Part shown: in pieces, positions 28,013-37,144 of the stretch | Layout of the letters: the number at the start of each line of letters is the position of its first letter | How positions within the stretch are numbered: the first letter of the stretch is position 1 | Assembly (NCBI RefSeq): GCF_030271165.1 | Contig: NZ_JASSZH010000021.1 | Location: 186,001 to 250,000 of the forward strand | Length of the DNA stretch: 64,000 bases | Direction: 5' to 3' | Source of the DNA: Psychromicrobium xiongbiense | Lineage (GTDB): Bacteria; Actinomycetota; Actinomycetes; Actinomycetales; Micrococcaceae | Notes under the pieces: generated by a model | Databases searched by the model: none | What the model was told of the DNA's origin: nothing | The model's input: only the letters and a program-made list of their open reading frames with translations | Position numbers and translations under genes: made by a program

Positions 28013-28426
28013 ATGGATATGGAACAAGCCTGTCACGCAGAGGTGACGATTGATGGCGAGACCGCCTCCCGGGTGGCTCTGACCCCCGCGGCGCTGGAGC
28101 TCATCCGCAGCTTGTGGGCACGGCACGGGACGCTGATGTTCCACCAGTCTGGCGGCTGTTGTGACGGGTCCTCCCCGATGTGTTTCCCCGCCGGGGAGTT
28201 CGTGACCTCAGCGGCAGATGTACTGTTGGGCCGGTTCGAGATAGTGCCCGGTGACCCACCGCTGGATTTCTGGATGTCTGCTGAACAGTTCAACTACTGG
28301 AGCCACACCCATCTCACGGTGGATGTTGTCCCCGGGCGTGGCTCCGGCTTCTCACTGGAGGCACCCGAGGGCGTGAGATTCCTGATTCGATCCCGGCTGG
28401 TGGAGGGCTTCGGGCAGATTTTGTAG
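28013..28426 (+). CDS. DUF779 protein
   Basis: 137 residues. The Cys-rich signature HQSGGCCDGSSPMC (residues about 44-57) identifies DUF779, a family nearly always encoded beside acetaldehyde dehydrogenase, whose role is not established. The Cys cluster may bind metal. GGAGAG precedes ATG at 28013. Its stop codon lies inside the large inverted repeat at 28415-28443. Confidence 0.9.
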   Translation: MDMEQACHAEVTIDGETASRVALTPAALELIRSLWARHGTLMFHQSGGCCDGSSPMCFPAGEFVTSAADVLLGRFEIVPGDPPLDFWMSAEQFNYWSHTHLTVDVVPGRGSGFSLEAPEGVRFLIRSRLVEGFGQIL

Positions 28427-28443
28427 CATCTCTACAAAATCTG
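28415..28443. promoter_or_regulatory. 12-bp-arm inverted repeat before accA3, candidate operator or terminator
   Basis: CAGATTTTGTAG and CTACAAAATCTG are perfect arms with a 5-nt spacer CATCT. The core TTGTAG-N5-CTACA is shared with the accD upstream site (13992-14007). It lies about 55 bp upstream of the accA3 -10 box. The arms are AT-rich, and no T-run follows, so a terminator for the aldehyde dehydrogenase operon is possible but weaker. Confidence 0.6.
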
Positions 28444-28497
28444 ACGCATTTTGCGCGGATTAGGCCCGGCTTCTCAGCGAGAACCTCCACAAAGCGC

Positions 28498-28503
28498 TAG
28501 GCT
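28498..28503 (+). promoter_or_regulatory. putative -10 box of accA3
   Basis: TAGGCT about 24 bp before the GTG at 28527, leaving a short leader with a clear GAAAGAAGGAG ribosome-binding site. Confidence 0.45.
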
Positions 28504-28526
28504 CCGTGAGGAAAGAAGGAGTCTGT

Positions 28527-30341
28527 GTGCCCATGACTATGCCCGTGACTGAATCCCAGGCCAAGCACCCCATTACCAAAGTTCTGATCGCCAATCGGGG
28601 CGAGATCGCGGTACGGGTGATCCGGGCTGCCCGGGACGAAGGAATCGCCTCAGTTGCGGTCTATGCAGATCCGGACCGGGAGGCCCTGCATGTGCGGCTC
28701 GCCGATGAGGCCTGGGCTCTGGGCGGAAACACGGCCGCCGAGTCGTATCTGGTAATGGACAAGATCCTGGATGCGGCTGCCCGTTCCGGCGCTGATGCGG
28801 TGCACCCGGGCTACGGATTCCTCTCCGAGAATGCCGAGTTCGCCCAGAAGGTCATTGATGCCGGTCTGACCTGGATCGGCCCCTCCCCTGCTGCCATCGC
28901 CACTCTGGGCGATAAGGTCCAGGCCCGCCATATTGCTGAAAAGGTCGGCGCCCCGCTGGTTCCCGGAACTAAGGACCCGGTCAGCAGCACGCAGGAAGTC
29001 ATCGATTTCGCCCAGGCTCATGGCCTGCCGCTTGCTATCAAGGCGGCTTATGGCGGTGGCGGACGTGGCATCAAGGTGGTTCGCGATGAGGCGGATATCG
29101 CGGAAGCCTACGAATCCGCTGTCCGCGAGGCCACCGCAGCGTTCGGACGCGGCGAGTGCTTCGTGGAGCGGTTCCTGGATTCCCCACGGCATGTGGAGAC
29201 CCAGTGCCTGGCGGACGCCCAGGGCAACGTCGTCGTGGTCTCCACCCGAGACTGCTCCCTGCAGCGCCGCAATCAGAAGCTGGTCGAAGAAGCTCCGGCC
29301 CCGTTCCTGAGCGCCGAGCAGAATGCCCGCCTCTACGAGGCGTCCAAAGCGATTCTGCGTGAGGCCGGGTACCAGGGAGCTGGCACCTGTGAGTTCCTGG
29401 TCGGCCAGGACGGGGTCATCTCCTTCCTGGAGGTCAACACCCGCCTGCAGGTGGAGCATCCGGTCTCCGAGGAGGTCACCGGCTTAGACCTGGTGCGCGA
29501 GCAGTTCCGGCTGGCACGTGGTGAAGCCCTCGGCTACGACGACCCCCAGGTTCGTGGGCACTCCTTCGAGTTCCGGATCAACGGTGAAGACCCTGGCCGC
29601 AATTTCATGCCGGCCCCGGGCACGGTGGAGACCCTCAAGCTGCCCACCGGCCCCGGGGTCCGGGTGGATTCCGGCATCGAATCCGGCGAGGTGATCGGTG
29701 GCAACTTCGATTCCATGCTGGCCAAGCTCATCGTGACGGGCTCCAGCCGTCAGCAGGCGCTGGAACGCTCGCGCCGCGCTCTGGCCGAGATGGACATCCT
29801 CGGGATGCCAACAGTGCTGCCCTTCCACCGCGCCGTCGTCGCAGATGCCGACTTCGCGCCCGTCGACGGTGAGCCGTTCCGGGTGCACACCCGCTGGATC
29901 GAAACCGAGTTTGTCAACGATCTGCCGGCCTTCGCCCCGTCCGGCATCGCCGAGGCGGACGACGAGGGCGCGGAGCGTCAGCGGGTCACCGTGGAGGTGG
30001 GTGGTAAGCGGCTGGAGGTGGTGCTCCCCGCCGCCCTGGGTGCTGTGCGTACCGGAACCGCCAAAGCCAAGGCGAAAAAACCCGGGCGGAGCAGCCGCGG
30101 TGGCGCCTCCTCGGCAGCCGCGGACAGCGAAGCACTGACCTCACCCATGCAGGGAACCATCGTCAAGGTGGCCGTTGCCGACGGCGACACCGTGGCCGAG
30201 GGCGATCTGATGGTGGTGCTGGAGGCCATGAAGATGGAGCAGCCGCTCACCGCGCACCGCTCTGGCACCGTCCGCGGGCTGAACGCCGTCGCCGGTGACA
30301 CCGTGTCCGCAGGTGCCGTCATCGCCACGATCGAGGACTAG
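28527..30341 (+). CDS. acyl-CoA carboxylase alpha subunit (biotin carboxylase + biotin carrier)
   Basis: About 604 residues, AccA3-like. The N-terminal biotin carboxylase part has [15 protein letters not shown], the ATP-grasp loop [13 protein letters not shown], and [18 protein letters not shown]. An Ala/Lys/Ser-rich linker (about 510-535) leads to the C-terminal carrier domain with EAMKMEQ, where Lys569 is biotinylated by BirA. It supplies carboxybiotin to AccD. AAGGAG lies five nt before the GTG at 28527; ATG at 28533 is nearly as good. It is encoded apart from accD-accE, as in other actinobacteria. An inverted repeat similar to that of accD lies upstream. Confidence 0.95.
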   Translation: MPMTMPVTESQAKHPITKVLIANRGEIAVRVIRAARDEGIASVAVYADPDREALHVRLADEAWALGGNTAAESYLVMDKILDAAARSGADAVHPGYGFLSENAEFAQKVIDAGLTWIGPSPAAIATLGDKVQARHIAEKVGAPLVPGTKDPVSSTQEVIDFAQAHGLPLAIKAAYGGGGRGIKVVRDEADIAEAYESAVREATAAFGRGECFVERFLDSPRHVETQCLADAQGNVVVVSTRDCSLQRRNQKLVEEAPAPFLSAEQNARLYEASKAILREAGYQGAGTCEFLVGQDGVISFLEVNTRLQVEHPVSEEVTGLDLVREQFRLARGEALGYDDPQVRGHSFEFRINGEDPGRNFMPAPGTVETLKLPTGPGVRVDSGIESGEVIGGNFDSMLAKLIVTGSSRQQALERSRRALAEMDILGMPTVLPFHRAVVADADFAPVDGEPFRVHTRWIETEFVNDLPAFAPSGIAEADDEGAERQRVTVEVGGKRLEVVLPAALGAVRTGTAKAKAKKPGRSSRGGASSAAADSEALTSPMQGTIVKVAVADGDTVAEGDLMVVLEAMKMEQPLTAHRSGTVRGLNAVAGDTVSAGAVIATIED

Positions 30342-30354
30342 TCCCCAGCAGAAC

Positions 30355-30416
30355 CATCGAGTGCCGCGTCATGTGCCGAATTCCCGGGAATTCGGCACAT
30401 GACGCGGCACTCGATG
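30355..30416. repeat. 62-bp perfect palindrome between convergent genes
   Basis: Positions 30355-30385 are the exact reverse complement of 30386-30416, with no spacer. The centre is GAATTCCC/GGGAATTC. It begins 14 bp after the accA3 stop and ends 20 bp before the stop of the convergent transporter gene. It can serve as a bidirectional terminator. No T-run follows on either side. Confidence 0.85.
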
Positions 30417-30435
30417 ATTAATCAGAGGCAAGCGA

Positions 30436-31833
30436 TCAGACGGACTGCTCCACGAGGTCCGTGTCCTTGGTCTCCTTGGACAGGAACAGCGAGATCAGCG
30501 TGAGCACTGCCATGGAGCTCAGGTAGATGCCCACCAGCCAGGTGCTGCCCTTGGCCGCCTGCCACAGTGCCACCGCGATAAACGGTGCCACCGCAGCGCC
30601 CAGGATGCTGGAGACGTTATAGGCCACAGCGGATCCCGTGTAGCGCACATTCGTGGGGAAGAGCTCCGGCAGGAAGGCGCCCATCGGCCCGAAGGTCAGG
30701 CCCATCAGCGTGAAGCCGATGATCAGCCACAACATCACCCCGACAAAGCCGCCGGTGGCCAGCGGGGCAAAGACCAGCCCGAAGATCAGAATGCCCAGAG
30801 TGATCACGATGAGCGACTTACGACGCCCGTAGCGTTCAGCCAGCGGACCGGCGACCAGAGTGAAGATGCCGAAGAAGACAACGCCGACGATGAGCATCAG
30901 CAGGAAGTCGTTGCGACTGTAGCCCAGGCCCGGGACGAAGGCATCGATAGCGCCTTGCGTCATCGGCTTGCCGGCCTTCGTCGCCGCTGCTTTCGCTGCG
31001 TCCAGGCTGGATACGGTGGTGCCGAAGGTCAGGGTGAAGGTGGTCATCAGATAGAAGAGCACGTAAGTGGCCAGCATGATGAAGGTACCCAGGATGAGCT
31101 GCAGCCAGCTGGTTTTGAAGACCCGGGCCAGGGGAAGACGGGAGACCTGGCCCTGCTCCACCACCTTCTGGAAAGCGGGGGTTTCCACCAGCTTGAGCCG
31201 GACGTACAGGCCGATGACGACCATCACAGCGCTGGCCAGGAACGGAATGCGCCAGCCCCAGGAGCTGAAGGCCTCGGCGCTCAATGTCAGGTTCATGACC
31301 AGGAACAGCGTATTGGCGATGATGAAGCCGATGGGCGCTCCCAGCTGAGGGAAGGTGCCGTAGATGGCGCGCTTGTTCTTCGGCGCGTTTTCAGTGGCCA
31401 GCAGTGCCGCACCGCTCCATTCCCCGCCGAGGGCAAGACCCTGGGCAAAACGCAGCACCACCAGCAGTGCCGGTGCCAGGAAGGTCCACCCCGGAACCTG
31501 AGCAGTAGGCAGGCAGCCGATCAGGAAGGTCGCGATGCCCATGGTGAGCAGCGAGGCGATCAGCGTGCCCTTGCGTCCGATCCGGTCACCGAAGTGGCCG
31601 AAGAGGATCGAGCCGAGTGGACGCGCCACGAAGGCCACGCCGAAAACGGCGAAGGAGCTCAACAGCTGGGTGACGTCATCCGCTGAAGGGAAGAAGAGCT
31701 TGGGAAAAACCAGAACTGCGGCCGTGGCGTAGACATAAAAGTCGTAAAACTCGATCGAGGTGCCGATCAGGCTCGCGACGATGACCCGGCCACGGGTATT
31801 CACTGGGGGTGTCTCCGCGTTGACGGTGGACAT
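30436..31833 (-). CDS. MFS transporter, metabolite:H+ symporter (MHS) type
   Basis: 465 residues, 12 predicted membrane segments. The SIEFYDFYVYATAAV start of the first helix, the loop GHFGDRIGRKGTL and GLALGGEWSGAALLATENAP are hallmarks of the MHS group (ShiA/KgtP/ProP-like), which imports organic acids, betaines or shikimate with protons. The substrate cannot be told from sequence. ATG at 31833 follows GAGGAGAACCTC. Convergent to accA3, and downstream of lpdA in the same direction. Confidence 0.9.
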   Translation of the reverse strand: MSTVNAETPPVNTRGRVIVASLIGTSIEFYDFYVYATAAVLVFPKLFFPSADDVTQLLSSFAVFGVAFVARPLGSILFGHFGDRIGRKGTLIASLLTMGIATFLIGCLPTAQVPGWTFLAPALLVVLRFAQGLALGGEWSGAALLATENAPKNKRAIYGTFPQLGAPIGFIIANTLFLVMNLTLSAEAFSSWGWRIPFLASAVMVVIGLYVRLKLVETPAFQKVVEQGQVSRLPLARVFKTSWLQLILGTFIMLATYVLFYLMTTFTLTFGTTVSSLDAAKAAATKAGKPMTQGAIDAFVPGLGYSRNDFLLMLIVGVVFFGIFTLVAGPLAERYGRRKSLIVITLGILIFGLVFAPLATGGFVGVMLWLIIGFTLMGLTFGPMGAFLPELFPTNVRYTGSAVAYNVSSILGAAVAPFIAVALWQAAKGSTWLVGIYLSSMAVLTLISLFLSKETKDTDLVEQSV

Positions 31834-31946
31834 AAGAGGTTCTCCTCGCTGCGGCATCCGTGCTCCCGCCGCCGAGGCACCAAGCCCCCGGGACCGCGTG
31901 ACCGCAAGGTCTTAGTGGTCCTGACATCGTAGCCCTCGAGCCGCCC

Positions 31947-31971
31947 ACTCTGTCCACGCTACGGACGGAGT
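31947..31971. promoter_or_regulatory. inverted repeat in the leader of the MHS transporter
   Basis: ACTCTGTCC and GGACGGAGT pair with one central mismatch around a 7-nt spacer, about 115 bp upstream of the transporter start and 30 bp from the lpdA end. It could be an operator for the transporter. The rest of the 166-bp gap shows only a small GACC-GCAA-GGTC hairpin. Confidence 0.4.
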
Positions 31972-31999
31972 GTCCAACATATGGATGACTCTTGAACCG

Positions 32000-33427
32000 C
32001 TACTGATGCACGTGCAACCGACGGGCCGCCTCCGCGATCGATCCGGAAAGCGAGGGGTACACCGTGAAGGTAGAGGAAACATCGTCCACATTCATCTTCT
32101 GAGTCACCGCGAGCGCAATCGGGAAGATCAGCTCGGAGGCATTGGCACCGACGACGACTCCGCCGATCACCGTGCCGGAGCCCTTACGGGCGATGATCTT
32201 GACGAAGCCATCGGTGCTGTTACGCATTTTGGCGCGGGCGTTGGTCTGCAGGGGAAGTTTGATCACGTCACCCTGGTACCGCCCCGACTCCAGATCCGCT
32301 TCAGAAACACCCACCGAGGCAATCTCCGGGGAAGTGAAAATATTGGAGGACACCACTTTGAGCTTGAGCGGACGCAGACCGTCGCCCAGCAGGTGCGCCA
32401 CGGCGATGCGTCCCTGCATCGCTGCCACCGAGGCCAGAGCCAGCACGCCGGTGCAGTCCCCCGCCGCATAGATGGTCGGCACGCTGGTCCGGGAGACGCC
32501 ATCGACCCGGATATGACCGGATTCGGTCAGCGCAACACCGGCCTCTTCGAGGCCGATTCCGGCCGTGTTCGGAATCGAGCCGACGCAGACCAGACAATGG
32601 CTGCCGCGCACCTGACGCCCGTCGGAGAGGGTAACCAGCACCCCTTCGCCACGCTCATCGGTGATCCGCTCCACCGATTCGGCCCGGGAACGGGACAACA
32701 CCGTCATGCCGCGTCGTTCAAAGACATGCTCAAGCACCTCGGCGGCATCAGAGTCTTCGCCGGGCAGCACCTGATCACGGGAGGAAATCAAGGTGACCTT
32801 GGAGCCAAGACCGTTATACGCGGAGGCAAATTCAGCGCCGGTGACCCCGGAACCCACCACGATCAGTTCCTCGGGAACTTCCGTCAGATGATAGATCTGC
32901 GTCCAGTTGAAGATCCGCTCGCCGTCCGGACGCGCCGTCGGCAGTTCCCGCGGGTGAGCGCCCACGGCCAGCAGGATTGCCTCAGCCCGGACATTTTCCA
33001 CACCGTCCTTTGTCTGGACAGAGATGGTGTGCTGATCCACCAGAGTGCCGGTGCCCTCGATCAGGCGCACTCCGGCCTTCACCAGCCCACGCTTGATGTC
33101 CTCGGACTGTTCGTGAGCCAGATGCATCAGGCGGGCATTGACCGCCTCGAGGTCGGCCCGCATGACCGGTCGGCAGTCCCCGCCGTCCACATCGAACCGC
33201 ACCCCCAGGTCAGTGGCCGATTCAAAGCGGTTCATCACGTCGGCGGTGGCGATGAGCGTTTTCGAGGGGACGACGTCGGTCAGCACCGCCGACCCGCCGA
33301 GCCCCTTCTGCTCAATCAGGGTGACCGCAGCCCCCAGAGAGGCAGCGACCATGGCTGCCTCATATCCGCCCGGTCCCCCGCCCAGAATCGCAAGGGAAGG
33401 CTGGCTGAACTGGCTCTGCATAGTCAC
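32000..33427 (-). CDS. lpdA: NAD(P)H-quinone dehydrogenase, LpdA type
   Basis: 475 residues, a two-domain flavoprotein disulfide reductase fold. FAD site: AILGGGPGGYEAAMVAASLG. NAD(P)H site: IVVGSGVTGAEFASAYNGLG. Second FAD motif: IYAAGDCTG. The redox-active CxxxxC is replaced by GGSAVLTDVVPSK, so it cannot act as a lipoamide dehydrogenase. This matches M. tuberculosis LpdA (Rv3303c), a quinone reductase. Its place beside deoD and pmmB follows that genome. GTG at 33427 has GGA eight nt upstream; ATG at 33421 is an alternative. Confidence 0.92.
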   Translation of the reverse strand: MTMQSQFSQPSLAILGGGPGGYEAAMVAASLGAAVTLIEQKGLGGSAVLTDVVPSKTLIATADVMNRFESATDLGVRFDVDGGDCRPVMRADLEAVNARLMHLAHEQSEDIKRGLVKAGVRLIEGTGTLVDQHTISVQTKDGVENVRAEAILLAVGAHPRELPTARPDGERIFNWTQIYHLTEVPEELIVVGSGVTGAEFASAYNGLGSKVTLISSRDQVLPGEDSDAAEVLEHVFERRGMTVLSRSRAESVERITDERGEGVLVTLSDGRQVRGSHCLVCVGSIPNTAGIGLEEAGVALTESGHIRVDGVSRTSVPTIYAAGDCTGVLALASVAAMQGRIAVAHLLGDGLRPLKLKVVSSNIFTSPEIASVGVSEADLESGRYQGDVIKLPLQTNARAKMRNSTDGFVKIIARKGSGTVIGGVVVGANASELIFPIALAVTQKMNVDDVSSTFTVYPSLSGSIAEAARRLHVHQ

Positions 33428-33480
33428 AGTGTTCCATTCTCGCCCATCCGGCAGACCAAGCCAAGCGGGCGTTCAGCGGG

Positions 33481-33486
33481 TAGATT
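33481..33486 (+). promoter_or_regulatory. -10 box of purine nucleoside phosphorylase gene
   Basis: TAGATT followed by six nt and the second in-frame GTG (33493), fitting a leaderless transcript. The first GTG (33487) directly abuts the box and would be too close. Confidence 0.5.
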
Positions 33487-33492
33487 GTGCGG

Positions 33493-34350
33493 GTGACTAC
33501 TTTCGATGCTGCAGGGACCGCAGCCCCCGGATCCTCGCCTGTGGCCGATCCTTCCGCAAACCCTTTCGCACTGGCGCAGGAGGCTGCCGCACTCATCGCC
33601 GAGCGGACCGGCGTCGAACGCCACGATGTGGCACTCGTGCTGGGCTCCGGATGGGGTGAGGCGGCTGATCTGATCGGTGAAACCACCGCCACCCTGCAGG
33701 CCACCGAGCTCCCCGGTTTCTCCGCTCCCGCTGTGCAGGGACATGTCGGGACCATCCGCTCCATTCTGACCAGCGAAGGCAAGCGAGCGCTGGTGCTGGG
33801 CGCCCGCACTCACTTCTACGAAGGCAAGGGCGTCCGCGCCGTGGTGCACGGCGTGCGAACGGCGGCTGCCGCCGGAGCCCGGACCCTGGTCCTGACCAAC
33901 GGCTGCGGTGGCCTCAACCCGGGCTGGACCCCGGGGACCCCCGTGCTGATCAGCGATCACATCAACCTCACCGCGGCATCTCCGTTGGAAGGCGCCACCT
34001 TCGTAGACCTGACGGATCTCTATTCCTCACGGCTGCGGGATATCGCCCGGACGGTCGACCCCTCTCTCGCGGAGGGTGTCTACGCCCAGTTCACCGGCCC
34101 GCACTACGAGACTCCTGCCGAGGTACAGTACGCCAAGCGGATCGGTGCCGATCTGGTGGGTATGTCCACCGCGTTGGAAGCCATTGCAGGCCGCCACGCC
34201 GGGATGGAGGTTTTCGGCATCTCCCTGGTGACCAACCTGGCCGCTGGGATCTCCCCGACCCCACTGAGCCACCAGGAAGTCCTGGAAGCAGGTGCCGCAG
34301 CCGGGCCGCGCATCTCCCGCCTGCTGGCGGACATCATCAGCAAACTCTGA
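33493..34350 (+). CDS. purine-nucleoside phosphorylase
   Basis: 285 residues. It splits purine nucleosides with phosphate, releasing base and (deoxy)ribose-1-phosphate. It belongs to the trimeric, mammalian-like PNP group: the phosphate-binding Ser in VLGSGWGEA, HFYEGKG, GPHYETPAEV, and the base-binding region GMSTALEAIAG plus VTNLAAG. The product feeds the phosphosugar mutase (34488) and DeoC (36379), so the three genes form a salvage route. GTG at 33493 is chosen from the -10 box six nt upstream. Confidence 0.95.
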   Translation: MTTFDAAGTAAPGSSPVADPSANPFALAQEAAALIAERTGVERHDVALVLGSGWGEAADLIGETTATLQATELPGFSAPAVQGHVGTIRSILTSEGKRALVLGARTHFYEGKGVRAVVHGVRTAAAAGARTLVLTNGCGGLNPGWTPGTPVLISDHINLTAASPLEGATFVDLTDLYSSRLRDIARTVDPSLAEGVYAQFTGPHYETPAEVQYAKRIGADLVGMSTALEAIAGRHAGMEVFGISLVTNLAAGISPTPLSHQEVLEAGAAAGPRISRLLADIISKL

Positions 34351-34422
34351 TCCGCGGGCGCTGCCCCGGCGGCGCCCTGATGAGCTATTCCCACGAATCC
34401 TTCCGGACCGTGTTTATCCCTT

Positions 34423-34459
34423 ATTCCTTCAGTAATTCCTTCAGTACATCCCTTCAGCA
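34423..34459. repeat. 12-bp tandem repeat between PNP and phosphosugar mutase genes
   Basis: ATTCCTTCAGTA occurs twice in tandem (34423 and 34435), followed by a third, diverged copy (about 34448). It lies 16 bp upstream of the -10 box of the mutase gene, over its -35 region. A binding array for a nucleoside-responsive regulator is possible. Confidence 0.6.
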
Positions 34460-34474
34460 CCGGCGCAGAGACGA

Positions 34475-34480
34475 TAGGTT
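34475..34480 (+). promoter_or_regulatory. -10 box of the phosphosugar mutase gene
   Basis: TAGGTT followed by seven nt and the ATG at 34488, fitting a leaderless transcript. Confidence 0.5.
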
Positions 34481-34487
34481 GGAACGC

Positions 34488-36317
34488 ATGAGTTCTCTCG
34501 ATCCCCTGACCCTTGAGCGTGCGCAGGCCTGGGCCGCAGCCGATCCTGACCCCGCTACGGCGGCCGAGTTGGCTGGGCTGTTGGAAGCGGCCGCTCTGCC
34601 CGACACTCCCGAGGACCGGGAACTGATCGAGCGGGCACGCCAGGAAGTCCAGGATGCCTTTGCCGGTTCCCTTCAGTTCGGCACCGCCGGGTTGAGAGCG
34701 GCTCTGGGGCCAGGACCCAATCGGATGAACCGGGTGGTGGTGCGCCGCGCCGCCGCAGGTTTTGCTCGCTTCCTGCACCAGTCGATCGCCCAGCACTCAA
34801 GCAGCCAGGCCCTTTCCAGCCAGGCCGGAGACGCCAGAGCGCGCATCGTCGTCGGTTACGACGCCCGGCACAACTCCGAAGCCTTCGCCCGGGAAAGTGC
34901 CGCAATCTTTGTGGCGTCTGGCCTGGAGACCTTTCTGATGCCGTCGGCGCTGCCCACACCTCTGCTGGCCTTCGCCGTCCGTGCTCTGGGCTGCGATGGC
35001 GGTGTGATGGTGACTGCCAGCCACAATCCAGCCCAGGACAACGGCTACAAGGTGTATCTGGGCGGTCGTGCGCTGGGTGAGAATGACCAGTCCGGCCGCG
35101 GGGCACAGATTGTGCCGCCTTATGACGCCCAGATCGCCGCGCTGATCGATGCCGTCGGCCCCGTCAACACCATCCCGCTGGCCACCGAAGGGTGGAACCC
35201 CGTACCTGCCGAGGTGATTGCCGCCTACCGGACGGGTCTGGTCGAGTTGCTGGAAGCGGAGCGGTTCCCACACCGGGATCTGAAGATCGTGCTGACCGCG
35301 ATGCACGGGGTGGGTGGTGCCACCGCTGAGGCTGTGCTGCGCGCCGGTGGTTTCGACTCCGTCAGTCAGGTAGCCGCTCAGGAGCTTCCGGACCCCAATT
35401 TTCCCACGGTGATCTTCCCCAATCCTGAAGAACCCGGCGCCCTCGACCTGGCTCTGGACCAGGCACAGGTAGAAGGCGCAGATCTCGTGATCGCCAATGA
35501 CCCCGATGCCGACCGGCTGGCGATCGCTGCTCAGGACCCGGTCACCGCCCAGTGGCGGATGTTGCGCGGAGACGAGGTCGGAGCCCTGCTCGGCTCGCAT
35601 CTGGCAGACCGCCTGGCACCGGAGGTCGAAGAACCTGCCGAAGCGAGCCCCGCTCCCATCGACGCAGCCACCGGCCACGGCGTATTCGCCAATTCCATCG
35701 TCTCCTCCCGGCTGCTGGGTAAGATCGCCGCTGCCGAAGGATTCCGGCATGAACAGACCCTGACCGGTTTCAAGTGGATTGCCCGCGTTCCCGGGCTCAG
35801 CTTCGGGTATGAGGAGGCACTGGGCTACTGCGTGGCCCCTGCCCTGGTCCGGGACAAGGACGGGATCTCTGCCGCACTGCTGCTGGCGGAGCTCGCCGCA
35901 GCCCTGAAAGCAGAGGGAAAGACCCTCTTTGACCGACTCGATGAGCTGGCCGTGGTGCACGGACTGCATGTGACCGATCAGCTCAGCATCCGGGTGGCCG
36001 ATATTGAACTGCTTCAGGCCATGATGGACCGGGTCCGGGACCATCCGCCGGTCAGTCTGGCGGGTTCCCCGGTGGACACCGTGCAGGATCTCTCGCTGGG
36101 CTCCCACGGTCTGCCACCGACCGACGGCATGCTGTACATCAATCGCGAGGATGTGCGCGTCATCGTGCGCCCCAGCGGCACCGAGCCCAAGCTCAAGTGT
36201 TACCTCGAAGCCATCGTTCCGGTGGATTCCGCCGCCGCACTTCCCGAAGCTCGCCGCAAGGCCCGGACAGTACTCAACGCCGTCCTGGCCGATGTGCGTG
36301 AGGCCCTTGGACTCTGA
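34488..36317 (+). CDS. phospho-sugar mutase (phosphopentomutase/phosphomannomutase family)
   Basis: 609 residues, matching PmmB-type enzymes next to deoD. The active-site Ser loop TASHNPAQDNGYKVY, the metal loop DPDADRLA, the sugar loop SFGYEEALGY and the phosphate loop RPSGTEPKLK are all intact. In this context it would convert ribose- or deoxyribose-1-phosphate to the 5-phosphate for DeoC. The family also handles phosphoglucose or phosphomannose. A short Ser/Gln-rich insert (about 105-118) precedes the active site. Starting at ATG 34488 is supported by the box seven nt upstream. Confidence 0.92.
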   Translation: MSSLDPLTLERAQAWAAADPDPATAAELAGLLEAAALPDTPEDRELIERARQEVQDAFAGSLQFGTAGLRAALGPGPNRMNRVVVRRAAAGFARFLHQSIAQHSSSQALSSQAGDARARIVVGYDARHNSEAFARESAAIFVASGLETFLMPSALPTPLLAFAVRALGCDGGVMVTASHNPAQDNGYKVYLGGRALGENDQSGRGAQIVPPYDAQIAALIDAVGPVNTIPLATEGWNPVPAEVIAAYRTGLVELLEAERFPHRDLKIVLTAMHGVGGATAEAVLRAGGFDSVSQVAAQELPDPNFPTVIFPNPEEPGALDLALDQAQVEGADLVIANDPDADRLAIAAQDPVTAQWRMLRGDEVGALLGSHLADRLAPEVEEPAEASPAPIDAATGHGVFANSIVSSRLLGKIAAAEGFRHEQTLTGFKWIARVPGLSFGYEEALGYCVAPALVRDKDGISAALLLAELAAALKAEGKTLFDRLDELAVVHGLHVTDQLSIRVADIELLQAMMDRVRDHPPVSLAGSPVDTVQDLSLGSHGLPPTDGMLYINREDVRVIVRPSGTEPKLKCYLEAIVPVDSAAALPEARRKARTVLNAVLADVREALGL

Positions 36318-36378
36318 CCGAACCTGCTTCCCCCAGCGAACAACCCTCACGAACCACCGACCAGCCAGAAGGAACCTC

Positions 36379-37089
36379 ATGACCGACACTCACGATCCTG
36401 CCGCAGCCTCTGCGACTCCGGCGTCTCTGGCGGGCTACATCGACCACACCCTCCTCAAACCGGAGGCCTCGGAGCAGGACGTCCTGGCCGTCTGCGCGGA
36501 AGCCATCCAGTATGGATTCGCCTCCGTCTGCGTCAACCCGGTGTGGGTCAAGACGGTACACAATGCGCTACGGGACTCCCCGGTTCTGACCTGCTCCGTG
36601 GTGGGCTTCCCGCTCGGCGCAACGCCCAGCGATGTGAAGGTCTATGAGACCCGCGGAGCCACCCTGGACGGTGCCGATGAGATCGATATGGTGATCAATA
36701 TCGCAGCGGCTCGGGCCAACGACTATGAGGCGCTGGTCTCGGATATTTCAGCAGTGGCGGAGGCTGCTCATACCGGTGGGGCCATTCTCAAGGTCATCAT
36801 CGAGACCGCTCTGCTGACTGATGAGCAGAAGGTGCTGGCCTGCAAAGCCGCCGTGGAATCCGGCGCGGACTACGTCAAGACCTCCACCGGTTTCAACGGG
36901 CCCGGCGCGACCACGGCAGACGTCGCCCTGATGCGGGCCACGGTGGGCCCTGACCTGGGCGTCAAGGCCTCCGGCGGAGTCCGCACGCGTGAGGATGCCG
37001 AGGCGATGATCGCGGCCGGTGCCAGCCGGATCGGTGCCAGCTCCGGTATTGCCATTGTGACCGGCGGCCAGGGCACCAGCAGCTACTGA
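36379..37089 (+). CDS. deoC: deoxyribose-phosphate aldolase
   Basis: 236 residues. It cleaves 2-deoxyribose-5-phosphate to acetaldehyde and glyceraldehyde-3-phosphate. The Schiff-base Lys is in DYVKTSTGF, the second Lys in GVKASGGVRT, and the Asp in EIDMVINI. ATG at 36379 has AAGGA seven nt upstream; the open frame extends farther 5' inside the mutase gene but lacks family similarity. Acetaldehyde from this step could be handled by the dehydrogenase at 26381 (inference). Confidence 0.96.
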   Translation: MTDTHDPAAASATPASLAGYIDHTLLKPEASEQDVLAVCAEAIQYGFASVCVNPVWVKTVHNALRDSPVLTCSVVGFPLGATPSDVKVYETRGATLDGADEIDMVINIAAARANDYEALVSDISAVAEAAHTGGAILKVIIETALLTDEQKVLACKAAVESGADYVKTSTGFNGPGATTADVALMRATVGPDLGVKASGGVRTREDAEAMIAAGASRIGASSGIAIVTGGQGTSSY

Positions 37090-37144
37090 GCACCGGATAG
37101 ACTGAGGTCCAGAATTGACGCCACGAATACCGGAGGATCACCCC

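Noticed and set aside
36151-36378. Seventy-six-residue N-terminal extension of DeoC
   Set aside because: It overlaps the phosphosugar mutase gene and lacks family similarity. A good ribosome-binding site precedes the ATG at 36379.
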